Part shown: positions 17,636 through 26,840 of the stretch, in pieces
Layout: each line of letters starts with the position of its first letter
Numbering within the stretch: position 1 is the stretch's first letter
Assembly (NCBI GenBank): GCA_913060865.1
Contig: CAJXTU010000011.1
Location: 26,410-90,409, forward strand
Direction of reading: 5' to 3'
DNA from: an uncultured Cycloclasticus sp.
Lineage (GTDB): Bacteria; Pseudomonadota; Gammaproteobacteria; Methylococcales; Cycloclasticaceae
Length of the DNA: 64,000 nucleotides
Notes under the pieces: generated by a model
What the model saw: only the letters and a program-made list of their open reading frames with translations
Databases searched by the model: none
What the model was told of the DNA's origin: nothing
Position numbers and translations under genes: made by a program

Positions 17636-18241
17636 TTATGATTTTTGTGCAACCACTAGAAAGACAGGGAATTTATTTTCTCCCTTAACAACCGTATAAG
17701 CGGTAAAAAAATGAATAGCCTTAAAACCATTTTTTTCTAATATATTTTGCAATTCATGTCGTTCAAAACCATGATGAAAAATACCTTCGGTTCCAGCTGG
17801 GTGAAAGCTGCCGTCTTCCTTGTCTAAGTCCGCTAAGGCAATCATTGAGCCTGGTTTTAAGTGTTCAGAAAAAACCCGAATAAGCGCCTGCGTACTCTCT
17901 ATATGATGAAGAGCCATTGCGCTCATAATTAAATCAAACTGCTCGCCCAACGGTGCTTCTAATATATCCTGACATACCGCCTTAACTTTTCCCTGAAGTG
18001 CCGGCTTAGAGACCAATTTAGTCAACATCGCTTCAGAAATATCTACCGCTACAATATTATTCACCAACGGAGCAACATGCGAGCTAATCAAACCCGTGCC
18101 AGCACCAAAATCCATCACATTCATCTGATTATTCAACGGAACCTTTTCTAATATTAAAGAACCTATTGCTGAAGACAGTGTTTTTACCGTTTTATCAGCA
18201 TCCCAACCTTTAGATTTTTCATCAAATAAATCTGTCATCAA
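17636..18241 (-). CDS. Class I SAM-dependent methyltransferase
   Basis: The 201-residue protein has motif I VMDFGAGTGLIS (about 43-54), the acidic loop AVDISEAML and FDLIMSAMALHHI, as in Methyltransf_11/25 enzymes of small-molecule type. Two adjacent ATGs occur; GGAAGG fits either. The C-terminal part contains a GIFHHGFERHELQNILEKNGF lobe typical of this group. There is no operon partner. The substrate is unknown. Confidence 0.82.
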   Translation of the reverse strand: MMTDLFDEKSKGWDADKTVKTLSSAIGSLILEKVPLNNQMNVMDFGAGTGLISSHVAPLVNNIVAVDISEAMLTKLVSKPALQGKVKAVCQDILEAPLGEQFDLIMSAMALHHIESTQALIRVFSEHLKPGSMIALADLDKEDGSFHPAGTEGIFHHGFERHELQNILEKNGFKAIHFFTAYTVVKGENKFPVFLVVAQKS

Positions 18242-18444
18242 GCCTTCCCTTTAGTTTCCGTTGTTTGCGTTATAGTCTTGACCCTCAACTCATCATCACG
18301 CAAATAAATAATTCTGATCATTCTATTCAAGCTAGTTTAAAGAAGGCTGTAATAGATTATATAATTAATAGAGCATGATTAACTTATTTGAAATTTAATG
18401 CTGATAGGTCTAACTAACTCTTACACTCGAGTAAACTCACGCCG

Positions 18445-20193
18445 TTAACGCCCTAAAACATACTGACCCGGAGCATCCAACATACTCTCAACCAAACGAT
18501 CACCGCCGCCCATTAATGGTAAAGCATGATCCTGAGTCTTTTTATCAGCCAACCAACTCTGCCACTGTGGCCACCAAGAGCCTTTTTTTACAGCCACTGT
18601 TTCAATCCAATTTTCAGGTGCAATATATTTATCTCCTTTTTTCTTCAAGGATACTCGGTAGTGACGGTGGTCATGTCCAGGCTCACTAATAATGCCTGCG
18701 TTATGGCCACCACTTGCCAATAAAAATGTCACGTCTGTACGCGTCAGGCTCTTGATTTTATAAACAGACTTCCATGGAGCAACATGATCTTTTTCTGCCC
18801 CCACCACGAAAAGTGGGCAACGAATATCGCCTAGCGAGACATTTTTATCATGAACCTGATAACGGTTCGCCGAGAAATCATTATTCATAAAAAGTTTTTC
18901 TAGGTATTCGGCATGCATGAGATAAGGCATTCGTGTCGCGTCACTATTCCATGCCATCAAATCATTCATGGGTGCTCGTTTACCCATAAGGTAGTCGTAT
19001 AACACTTTTGACCAAATCAAATCATTTGACCGTAACAACTGAAATGCACCAGCCATCTGTTTTGTATCTAAGTAACCTTGGTCCCACATCATGTCTTCCA
19101 AATAAGCCAACTGACTATGGTCAATAAATAACATCAATTCACCTGCTTCTGAAAAATCTACCTGGGCGGCAAAAAGAGTTATAGAAGCAATGGGCGTATC
19201 ATCTTCTTTAGCTAATGCTGATGCCGCCAAGGTTAATAATGTACCCCCTAAACAATAACCTACCGTATGGATTTTTTGATCCGGTAAGATCGACATAACT
19301 TGGTTTAGTGCAGCCATCACCCCTAAATCAATATAGTCAACTAACCTTAAATCACGATCACCTTCGTCGGGGTTCTTCCAGGAAATCATAAAAACCGTAT
19401 GGCCCTGATCTACCAAAAATTTGACCATCGAATTATGCTCTGAAAGGTCTAGGATGTAATACTTCATAATCCAAGCGGGCACAAACAAAATGGGCTCAGC
19501 ATACACCGCTTCAGTCGTAGGCGAATATTGAATTAATTCAATTAACCGATTACTGTAAACAACCTTTCCTTTAGTTGCAGCGATATTGCCGCCTACTTTA
19601 AACGACTCAATTCCAACGGGCCCCTTTCCTCTATGGTTACGCTCCCAGTCTTCAATGAAGTTATGCGCACCTCTTAGTAAGTTCATCCCCGACTCTTGCT
19701 GCGTAACCTTTAGCACATCCGGGTTTGTCAGCAAGAAATTGGAAGGTGACACCATATCCAACAACTGTCTCGTCGTAAAAGAAACCACGTCCTCATGGTG
19801 CTTGGACATACCTTGAACGCTATCTATAGCGTTATGCCACCATTGCTGTGTTAGTAAAAATGATTGCGCATAAAAAGCAAACGGCAGCGTTTTCCACTCA
19901 TCTGAATTAAATCGCTTGTCCTGAGGTAATGGCTCTATACAGCACGCCTCATCTAATTCTGAACCCTGATGGGTTAATCGCTGTATGACATAATTCAAAA
20001 AACGAGTATTTTTTTTGAGGGCTTTTTGTACCAACTCACCCTGTTTTCCAGGTGAATTAGCCAGATGTATCGCCCAATCCATATAAGCCAACAACATAGA
20101 TGCTGGTGAAATGCCAGCCGTTGCCTTACCAAGAGTCGCATGAAAAAGGCGATCTAGTGTATTACTACTTGTCTTGGGGCTACTATGTTCCAT
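18445..20193 (-). CDS. phaC: Class I poly(3-hydroxyalkanoate) synthase
   Basis: PhaC polymerises hydroxyacyl-CoA into PHA storage granules. The 582-residue protein has the PhaC N-terminal domain (about 85-260) followed by an alpha/beta hydrolase fold. The lipase-box-like GYCLGG places the catalytic Cys at 314; the Asp lies in GAEKDHVAPW and the His in SGGHNAG. Length and N-domain match class I (single-subunit, short-chain) enzymes. phaA, phaB, phasin and phaR genes are not adjacent, so precursor supply is encoded elsewhere. Confidence 0.95.
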   Translation of the reverse strand: MEHSSPKTSSNTLDRLFHATLGKATAGISPASMLLAYMDWAIHLANSPGKQGELVQKALKKNTRFLNYVIQRLTHQGSELDEACCIEPLPQDKRFNSDEWKTLPFAFYAQSFLLTQQWWHNAIDSVQGMSKHHEDVVSFTTRQLLDMVSPSNFLLTNPDVLKVTQQESGMNLLRGAHNFIEDWERNHRGKGPVGIESFKVGGNIAATKGKVVYSNRLIELIQYSPTTEAVYAEPILFVPAWIMKYYILDLSEHNSMVKFLVDQGHTVFMISWKNPDEGDRDLRLVDYIDLGVMAALNQVMSILPDQKIHTVGYCLGGTLLTLAASALAKEDDTPIASITLFAAQVDFSEAGELMLFIDHSQLAYLEDMMWDQGYLDTKQMAGAFQLLRSNDLIWSKVLYDYLMGKRAPMNDLMAWNSDATRMPYLMHAEYLEKLFMNNDFSANRYQVHDKNVSLGDIRCPLFVVGAEKDHVAPWKSVYKIKSLTRTDVTFLLASGGHNAGIISEPGHDHRHYRVSLKKKGDKYIAPENWIETVAVKKGSWWPQWQSWLADKKTQDHALPLMGGGDRLVESMLDAPGQYVLGR

Positions 20194-20352
20194 AAAAGCT
20201 CTTTCTCTTTAATTTTTGACCATCATTTATCACCACGTTACAACTGAAAAGACAGTAGAGCCGTGTAGAACACGCCAGCCCAAAACCTACTGTAGCGAAC
20301 GTCTCCCTAACCTGCCTCAAGACTTTATGTACTATAAAGCCCTATTATCTTT

Positions 20353-20865
20353 TCATCGGTGAAAAGTAGTGGCATGACATTTCGGGCATGGTGGTATTTT
20401 TCCAGCTTTGTGAAAATGTAATTTTTCACCACACTGTTCACAAATTAACGTGCCTGCTCCGATGATTTCACCGGTATGCGGGTGAGCATGCTTATCAACC
20501 TCATTTTTTAAAGCCAGCATCTGAAGTTTCGTTTTATCGACAACTGTTAATAACTTCCCTAACGCTGCACTCTCCAATGTATCCACTTCAAAGCCGAGCC
20601 AATCTTTAAACTCTAAGCCTGTCTTAGCAAGATACTGAGCACCTTCGTTTAAATCTTGCTTGAGCGTACCTGCTAATTTATTCGCCTCTTCTTTAGTCAC
20701 TTTCTCAAGCTTAACAGCCTCTTCTTTTGCATCATCAATCAAACCATGCAAGACAGGAGCTGAAAATTCTTCAACCTTCAGCAAGCGCTCTACAACATCT
20801 TCAAACATCGTTTCATAAACCTCACCCAATACATCAATTAAGTCACTACCATGTTGAAATCTCAT
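20353..20865 (-). CDS. Zinc-ribbon protein of the DUF1451/YbeL family
   Basis: The 170-residue protein has a long, charged helical N-terminal part (about 1-125) and a C-terminal zinc ribbon with paired cysteines, CEQCGEKLHFH and CPKCHATTFHR. This architecture is that of the DUF1451 (YbeL-like) proteins, whose role is not established. It is transcribed towards phaC but 159 bases separate them and no operon is implied. Confidence 0.75.
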   Translation of the reverse strand: MRFQHGSDLIDVLGEVYETMFEDVVERLLKVEEFSAPVLHGLIDDAKEEAVKLEKVTKEEANKLAGTLKQDLNEGAQYLAKTGLEFKDWLGFEVDTLESAALGKLLTVVDKTKLQMLALKNEVDKHAHPHTGEIIGAGTLICEQCGEKLHFHKAGKIPPCPKCHATTFHR

Positions 20866-21074
20866 CTGTTTTCCCTCATCAATTAAAAAACGAATTAACC
20901 AAATTAATATTTCTATTAAATATATTAATAACTCAGACTATAAGCAAACCTTCTTAACTACTTTATGCGCTCTTTATGACCGTTATTCAAGTGAATCAGC
21001 ATATTAATAATACCTAATCTTAAGATAACGATGTCTCCTTCATATGTCGTGCCTTTAGTGGTCAAGATTTTTGC

Positions 21075-21360
21075 CACAGTTTTGTATTCAGCCCAGTCGT
21101 TATGGCGCTACCAAATAAAGCAAAGCATGAGTCGTTGAGGTAACTTGTTTGGGGATAATGCGCTAATGGAGCACTTCTTCAGAGGCTTAAAGGCTGAATG
21201 GGTACCGCAAACGGGCTACCGGTCATTCACTGAAGTTAAGACAGGAATTATTGATTATGTAATCAGGTAGTGTAGCCAAGTCAGGCCGCATCAACATAAT
21301 CCTGCTCTTTCGCCAAATGTTGCTGAGACTAAGTATTGCCTAAACTACCGGCTGATATAA
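21075..21360 (+). pseudogene. Decayed fragment of an IS3-family transposase (orfB C-terminus)
   Basis: One frame reads SLWRYQIKQSMSR, stop, GNLFGDNALMEHFFRGLKAEW, then YRSFTEVKTGIIDYVIR, stop, then SQVRPHQHNPALSPN. This is the C-terminal rve region of IS3-group transposases, including the catalytic Glu block (DNAxMExFFxxLK). In-frame stops at 21136 and in the DYVIR-SQVRP interval, plus loss of everything upstream, show it is dead. No terminal repeats are visible. The rest of the 20866-21591 interval shows nothing else I can support. Confidence 0.8.
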
Positions 21361-21591
21361 GTTTTTCTTAAAAACATCACGAACAATGATGAGTCCGTTC
21401 TGTTCATTTTTTACACAACAACACACCCTATGAAAATAACCACTTAAACGGCCTAAGCCAATAAACCCTGTATTACGAAAGGTAAGCCGTCACCTTTCTT
21501 ATTCACGCTTACGGTTTATCTAATATGCAACCTACCGCCACGCTCAATGGAAACGCAAGCACAGTTTAGATTTACCCTAACAGCGTTTTTT

Positions 21592-22251
21592 TTAGCTGTG
21601 GTTTTTTGAATATACACGATAGATAAACGCAATTAATAAGCAAATACTGACTGGAAGCAACATGGCGAGAAATTGATATTTTGTATACATCAGCGCGCCC
21701 ATAGTTCCGCCAACTACAAAACCAATAATGATGAGGATAAAAAGCTTTGCCTTTCGCTTATCCAGTGGTTCACCTCGTATAAAAGAACCTATCATGATAC
21801 CCAAGTCTGTGAAGATACCCGTTAGATGAGTAGTCCTTATTACGGCACTGCTGTACTTTGTTGCCAATGCATTTTGCAGACCGCATGCGGCCGAAGCAAA
21901 GAAGTGACCATAAAAGGAGCCTTGATATAGAAAACCCATCGCGATTAGCAATAAGGCAGACTCTAGAAACAAGGCAGTATCATAATGTCGGCCAAGCTTT
22001 AAACTTGACCCATGCAGCAAGAATCCGGCGATAGATGAGCCAGCTAAAAAAGATAGCAGCACACCTAATAAGTGAGTTATTTTTTGAACTGAACTCCCTA
22101 GTAAGCTTTCACCTAATAGAGTGGCCGTGCCTGATAAATGAGAAACCGATTGATGTTCAAAACTAAGCAGACCAATTGCATTAACAAAGCCAGCTACAAG
22201 CGCCAAAATTAACGCTCCATATTCAACCCATTTAGGTAATGTTGAGATCAA
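21592..22251 (-). CDS. YoaK-family (DUF1275) membrane protein
   Basis: The 219-residue protein has six to seven hydrophobic helices and the family landmarks GFVNAIGLLSF, HLSGTATLLGES in the first third, and SAACGLQNALATKYSSAVIRTTHLTGIFTDLG in the second half. DUF1275 proteins are inner-membrane proteins of unknown transport function. It is monocistronic. Length is normal for the family. Confidence 0.85.
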   Translation of the reverse strand: MISTLPKWVEYGALILALVAGFVNAIGLLSFEHQSVSHLSGTATLLGESLLGSSVQKITHLLGVLLSFLAGSSIAGFLLHGSSLKLGRHYDTALFLESALLLIAMGFLYQGSFYGHFFASAACGLQNALATKYSSAVIRTTHLTGIFTDLGIMIGSFIRGEPLDKRKAKLFILIIIGFVVGGTMGALMYTKYQFLAMLLPVSICLLIAFIYRVYSKNHS

Positions 22252-22377
22252 TCTTCAGAAACTCCTTTAAAGCTTGCATCTTACCAAACCACGTACATTA
22301 GTGCGCTCAAGTGGAGGCCGTTTTTTTGTCCAGAACAAATTTGAGTAACTTGTTATAACTCAATATTTATATGTTTG

Positions 22378-22746
22378 TTAACCATCATTATTAGGCTCAG
22401 GCCTACTGATTAAGTACGTAGCTATTACAACAAATAAAATAGCACTACCCATAAGCCACCAGACATTATTAAAGCGATAGTACATTACAACCCAGCTAGT
22501 TATTAGCATTAACACAGCCATTATTTTGCTGGCACGTGAAACGGCCCCCTGCTGCTCCCAATCAATAAGCAATTTACCTAAATGCGGATGATCATATAAC
22601 CAGCCATGCAAACGCTCAGAGCCTCTTGCTGCAAACCATGCTGTTAAAAGTAAAAAAGGAACTGTTGGTAAACCAGGAAGAAACAAGCCCACTATTGCAA
22701 GAACTAAGAAAAAGTAAGCTAATATTAATGCCCCTAAACGCGCCAT
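22378..22746 (-). CDS. YbaN-family (DUF454) inner-membrane protein
   Basis: The 122-residue protein has two N-terminal and two C-terminal hydrophobic segments around the conserved FLPGLPTVPFLLLTAWFAARGSERLHGWLYDHP core that defines DUF454. The biochemical role is not known. It stands alone; 126 bases separate it from the DUF1275 gene. Confidence 0.88.
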   Translation of the reverse strand: MARLGALILAYFFLVLAIVGLFLPGLPTVPFLLLTAWFAARGSERLHGWLYDHPHLGKLLIDWEQQGAVSRASKIMAVLMLITSWVVMYYRFNNVWWLMGSAILFVVIATYLISRPEPNNDG

Positions 22747-22850
22747 ATGTAGAACCCAGTAACTATCATTACTTATTTACAAAACTCTTAATTGCTTAAT
22801 TTAACTTAATGAAATAAAAAACAATGAGCTCGACCAGCTTTGTATTAAAT

Positions 22851-22964
22851 TTAAGTCGAGCCTGCCCTTGGATTTCTGTAACGGCACTTGCTGCACATAT
22901 CTTTTCTACCTTGATACAAACCTATTTCTACCGTTTTTTTGCCTGATAAGGTAACTTGCCAGCA
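22851..22964 (-). other. Possible small coding remnant with a Cys pair
   Basis: The minus strand reads 37 codons (CWQVTLSGKKTVEIGLY, then GRKDMCSKCRYRNPRAG) to a stop at 22851. The protein-like composition and the CSKC pair stand out in the otherwise featureless 22747-23376 interval. It has an in-frame stop immediately upstream and no start codon, so it would be the tail of a broken gene. I recognise no family. It may be a chance reading. Confidence 0.25.
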
Positions 22965-23376
22965 TTATAAATAGTTTTTCCTACACCGTCTTAGTGCCAA
23001 TTTCATTACCCCTCTGTGCTGTCTTATCACATTCATCAAGATCCAAAAGATACTCAATAATAAAATCAAGAATTAACTTAAAAATCCATATGCTTTTTTC
23101 ATAGTCTTTGTCCTTAACTACTCCTAACGTCCAGACTCAGATCTGCACACTTTTTTCGCGTCAAACTAAACTAGCACCGTAAGTCAACTGCCTAATTTCT
23201 ATTGGGAAGCTTTATAAAATTCGATGACATTTCACTTACATAGTTTATGAAAAAGAATGTTCCTCATTCAAGTGGTGCTTTATTGGTAAGAGCCATTCCA
23301 TGGCTTAAAAGTTGTTTCTCAACAGCTTGGTCTTTTCAACCCCTAAGACAAACAGCTACGTTAGATTTTTAAATTA

Positions 23377-25065
23377 TCATTTAAAAAAAATATCCATCAA
23401 TAAATACCCACCCAAGATCACACCAATCCACATTACCATGCTGCCTGTTGGCCAGCTGCTGGCTAAATGATACTTTGATAATCGGCTTGCCTGAAATGTA
23501 GACTGAAAACCTTGCCAGCTTTGTTGTATGGCATTTGTTACTCCACGATTAAAACTATGCAACAGGTTATAACCCACACGATCTGTTACCGAAAACAGTT
23601 TTCGATAAAACCAGTCAACATCAAGGCTGATAGTTAAGGTTCGTTTCATCATCGGTAACATGACAAAAAACGCGAGGCCCGCAAATAACAACAACTGAAA
23701 CTGTGCGACCAAGTGAGCCGCCGTATAAGGCTCATAATTCACCGCAAATGGTAAGATGGCATAAAGTGGCTCAGGGTAAACACCCAGGCCAATACAAAGT
23801 GCCGCAAGCACCCCCATCGCTACTAACATATTGCGCGGCGCTTCTGCTGGCCGCATACCGGAATCTTTTTGGAAGAAAACAAACCAAGGGAATTTAATAC
23901 CTGCATGTAAAAAGACACCGGCTGAAGCTGCGGCCAGTGCAAACCAAACAATAATCAAATTTTGATCTGCCGCTGTTTGCGCAATCATAGATTTTGTCAC
24001 AAACCCTGACGTGAATGGGAAAGATGAAATCGCTAGCGCACCGATAATGCCAAGCAAGGCAGTCCAAGGCATAGTTTGGAAAAGGCCGCCTAAATCGGTA
24101 CAACTACGTTTACCCGTTCTATACAACACCGCCCCGGCCGACATTAACAACAGTCCTTTATAAATGATATGAACAAATGCATGCGCGGCTGCGCCATTAA
24201 GCGCCATTTCCGTGCCTAGGCCTATGCCGGTTATCATGAAACCCACCTGATTAACGATGCTATAGGCCAAAATACGCCGCATATCGTTTTCTAATAAGGC
24301 ATAAATAATACCGTAGAAAATCATATAGATGCCAATAGGGATTAACAACCACGTCCCAGGAAAAGCAATCAGTAAAGTAAACACTGCTGTCTTGGTGGTA
24401 AAGGCAGAAAGAAATACGCTACCACTCGGACTGGCTTCAGGATAAGCATCGGCAATCCAGGCAGATAATGGTGGTGCGCCGGCGTTTACTAAAAACCCTG
24501 CAAGAATGAGATACTGTGCTATTGAGTCCAATGCTAACGGCGTAAAACTAATAGAACCTGTTTGCACCACATGCCCTGCAATACCTATCATCAATAATAA
24601 GCCACCCAGCAAGTGAACCATTAAATAACGCATACTGGCGCGATAAGCACCCTCATATCGCGCTGCCCAGATAACAAGTGTTGAGCCAATCGCCATGATT
24701 TCCCAAAAAACAAACAATGTGATCAAATCACCTGATAAGGTCACGCCAATGGCACTACCGGCATAAGCAAACGCGGCTGAAAGCTCTAAGGTACTCGCTG
24801 TCTTATAAGCAAAGATACCGCCAATTAATGCCATTAAACTAAAGATAGTGGCAAACAACTGTCCGACTGTCGTTATTTTTATCGGAACCAGTTCAAAGCC
24901 CAGAAAAGGCAAGGTCACAACATAGTCTGCCGGTGCTGACCAAATAAAGTATAAACAAAGCACAGGTAAAACAAAGATCAGTAGGTTGCGTACTTTGATA
25001 CCAAACGGCATAAACAAGGCACCAATAACAAGCAATAAACCGGGTGGTAATAATAACTCAGTCAT
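23377..25065 (-). CDS. Third NuoL/M/N-like antiporter subunit of the Mrp operon
   Basis: The 562-residue protein is about 14 helices long plus a C-terminal amphipathic extension with one more membrane segment. It keeps the TM5 glutamate (LFVFWEIMAIG) and a TM8-type lysine (TTKTAVF, HIIYKGLLLMS). In the TM7 position, where MrpD/NuoM have a Lys before PLHxW, it reads NAGAPPLSAW, so this proton-path lysine is absent. It ends the operon and overlaps the 96-residue gene by 8 bases. It may substitute for the ND5-like half of MrpA or form an extra channel module. Confidence 0.85.
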   Translation of the reverse strand: MTELLLPPGLLLVIGALFMPFGIKVRNLLIFVLPVLCLYFIWSAPADYVVTLPFLGFELVPIKITTVGQLFATIFSLMALIGGIFAYKTASTLELSAAFAYAGSAIGVTLSGDLITLFVFWEIMAIGSTLVIWAARYEGAYRASMRYLMVHLLGGLLLMIGIAGHVVQTGSISFTPLALDSIAQYLILAGFLVNAGAPPLSAWIADAYPEASPSGSVFLSAFTTKTAVFTLLIAFPGTWLLIPIGIYMIFYGIIYALLENDMRRILAYSIVNQVGFMITGIGLGTEMALNGAAAHAFVHIIYKGLLLMSAGAVLYRTGKRSCTDLGGLFQTMPWTALLGIIGALAISSFPFTSGFVTKSMIAQTAADQNLIIVWFALAAASAGVFLHAGIKFPWFVFFQKDSGMRPAEAPRNMLVAMGVLAALCIGLGVYPEPLYAILPFAVNYEPYTAAHLVAQFQLLLFAGLAFFVMLPMMKRTLTISLDVDWFYRKLFSVTDRVGYNLLHSFNRGVTNAIQQSWQGFQSTFQASRLSKYHLASSWPTGSMVMWIGVILGGYLLMDIFFK

Positions 25066-25348
25066 GCTCTACCCCGTTTTCATTTAAACCCTGGTTGGTA
25101 TCATCATCGTAATAATTCTCAGGGCGCTTTAAAACAAACCCCAGTAACTTGGCAAAAACCACCATGCCGACACAGGTAACAAACCCATACCAAGCAAAAA
25201 AACCAACACTGTCTTCAATACCAAACGATTCATGCTGATGTACAAAGAATCCAGCTAGTACTGTCAACATTAAAATAATAATGAAGCCAATCCAGAGCTT
25301 GCGAATGTTTTCTTTACGAAGCAACCAATGTATATTTTGCTCACTCAT
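25058..25348 (-). CDS. Small two-helix membrane protein in the Mrp operon
   Basis: The 96-residue protein has a basic N-terminus, a hydrophobic helix at about 18-37 and a second at about 50-72, then an acidic tail. It lies between the second and third antiporter-like subunits with a 16-base gap before and an 8-base overlap after, so it is a genuine operon member. I do not recognise a named family; it does not match MnhC, F or G. Accessory or assembly subunit is inference. Confidence 0.7.
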   Translation of the reverse strand: MSEQNIHWLLRKENIRKLWIGFIIILMLTVLAGFFVHQHESFGIEDSVGFFAWYGFVTCVGMVVFAKLLGFVLKRPENYYDDDTNQGLNENGVEHD

Positions 25349-25364
25349 TGTGGATGCTCTCCTA

Positions 25365-26840
25365 TTAATAACATCTTAATAACATCGCCAATTGCAACGG
25401 CACGTCTGGGAAAAAAAACAGTAATAACGTTAACGAAGCCGTTGTCATTAAGGCAAATACAATCGCCTTAGGTGCCTCACCATGAACAACTAGCTCACCA
25501 CTCTCCTGCCCTTCTTTTTTAAACCATGCCGTGTAAATAATCGGAATAAAGTAAGCCGCATTTAATAAAGTACTGGCGATGATGATCAATACTGCAAAGA
25601 CCTGCTCTTGCTGGAAGGCACCCTGCAACATATACCACTTTGAAAGAAAGCCAGCTGTCGGTGGAAGACCAATCATCGATATCGCACCAATAGTAAATGC
25701 GGCCATCGTCCATGGCATACGATAACCAATGCCATTAAGCTGACTAATGTTGGTTTTATGCGAGGCGGTATAAATTGAACCTGCGGCAAAAAACAAAGTG
25801 ACCTTGCCAAAAGCATGAGCAACTATATGTAATGCCGCCGCAACGATCGACAATGGTGCGAGAATGAATACAGCCAAAGTGACATAAGACAGTTGGCTAA
25901 TGGTTGAATAAGCAAGACGACGTTTAAGGTTATCTTGCTTCAAAGCAATAATAGACGCGCTAATAATGGTAAACCCAGCAATCCATAATACCCAATCCGC
26001 ACCGTCAGACAGCCGCAACATATCCAGTCCGAAAACATAAATCACTACCTTCACGATACTGAAAACGCCAGCCTTCACCACGGCAACAGCATGCAATAAA
26101 GCGGACACAGGGGTCGGTGCAACCATAGCCGCAGGTAACCAACGATGCATGGGCATCAATGCTGCTTTGCCAATGCCATAAACATACAAAAATAAAAGTA
26201 CAATTAATTCGGGGCCAGCAATTTTCCCAGCAAGAATACCCTCGGCTTTAAAATCAAGCGTGCCTGTCAAATGCCAAGTCCAGAGGATAGCTAGCAAGAA
26301 AAATCCAATCGAGGTACTCAACAAAATACCCAAATAAACTCGGCCTGCTTTCTTCGCGTCTTCATTGCCCTTATGGGTAACTAAAGGGTAAGTCGATAAG
26401 GTTAATAGCTCATAACAGATAAACAGCGTTAATAAGTTACCTGCCAAAGCAATCCCCATGGTGCAGGAAAGTGCGATAGCAAAACAAATATAAAAACGAG
26501 TTTGGTGTTTTTCTTTATTACCGCGCATATAACCAATGGAATAAAGCGTATTCACTGGCCACAATAAAGCAGCAACACAGGCAAACAACATACCCAATGG
26601 TTCAAGCGTAAAGGTAATCGGTAAACCCGGCACGATCTCCAACAAAGTAATAGATGTCTGATTACCTTCTAGAATGCTGGGTAACAATGACAAAACTGTA
26701 GCCAGCAAAGCCAGTGATATTATGATTGATAGGGCGTCACGCAGGTTTGGTTTTTTATCTACCAGCACAATTAAAACGGCTGCTAGCAAAGGCAATAACA
26801 TCGCCAGTATGATTAATTTCTCACTTGCCAAACTAATCAT
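25365..26840 (-). CDS. Second MnhD-like antiporter subunit
   Basis: The 491-residue NuoM/N-type protein has the TM5 Glu in ICYELLTLSTYPLV, the TM7 Lys in GIGKAALMPMHRWLP and the TM8 Lys in AVVKAGVFSIVKV, so the full proton path is conserved. It starts with an ATGA overlap with the preceding mnhD gene. Two MnhD-type subunits in tandem are known from some Mrp operons; here there is a third. Confidence 0.9.
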   Translation of the reverse strand: MISLASEKLIILAMLLPLLAAVLIVLVDKKPNLRDALSIIISLALLATVLSLLPSILEGNQTSITLLEIVPGLPITFTLEPLGMLFACVAALLWPVNTLYSIGYMRGNKEKHQTRFYICFAIALSCTMGIALAGNLLTLFICYELLTLSTYPLVTHKGNEDAKKAGRVYLGILLSTSIGFFLLAILWTWHLTGTLDFKAEGILAGKIAGPELIVLLFLYVYGIGKAALMPMHRWLPAAMVAPTPVSALLHAVAVVKAGVFSIVKVVIYVFGLDMLRLSDGADWVLWIAGFTIISASIIALKQDNLKRRLAYSTISQLSYVTLAVFILAPLSIVAAALHIVAHAFGKVTLFFAAGSIYTASHKTNISQLNGIGYRMPWTMAAFTIGAISMIGLPPTAGFLSKWYMLQGAFQQEQVFAVLIIIASTLLNAAYFIPIIYTAWFKKEGQESGELVVHGEAPKAIVFALMTTASLTLLLFFFPDVPLQLAMLLRCY

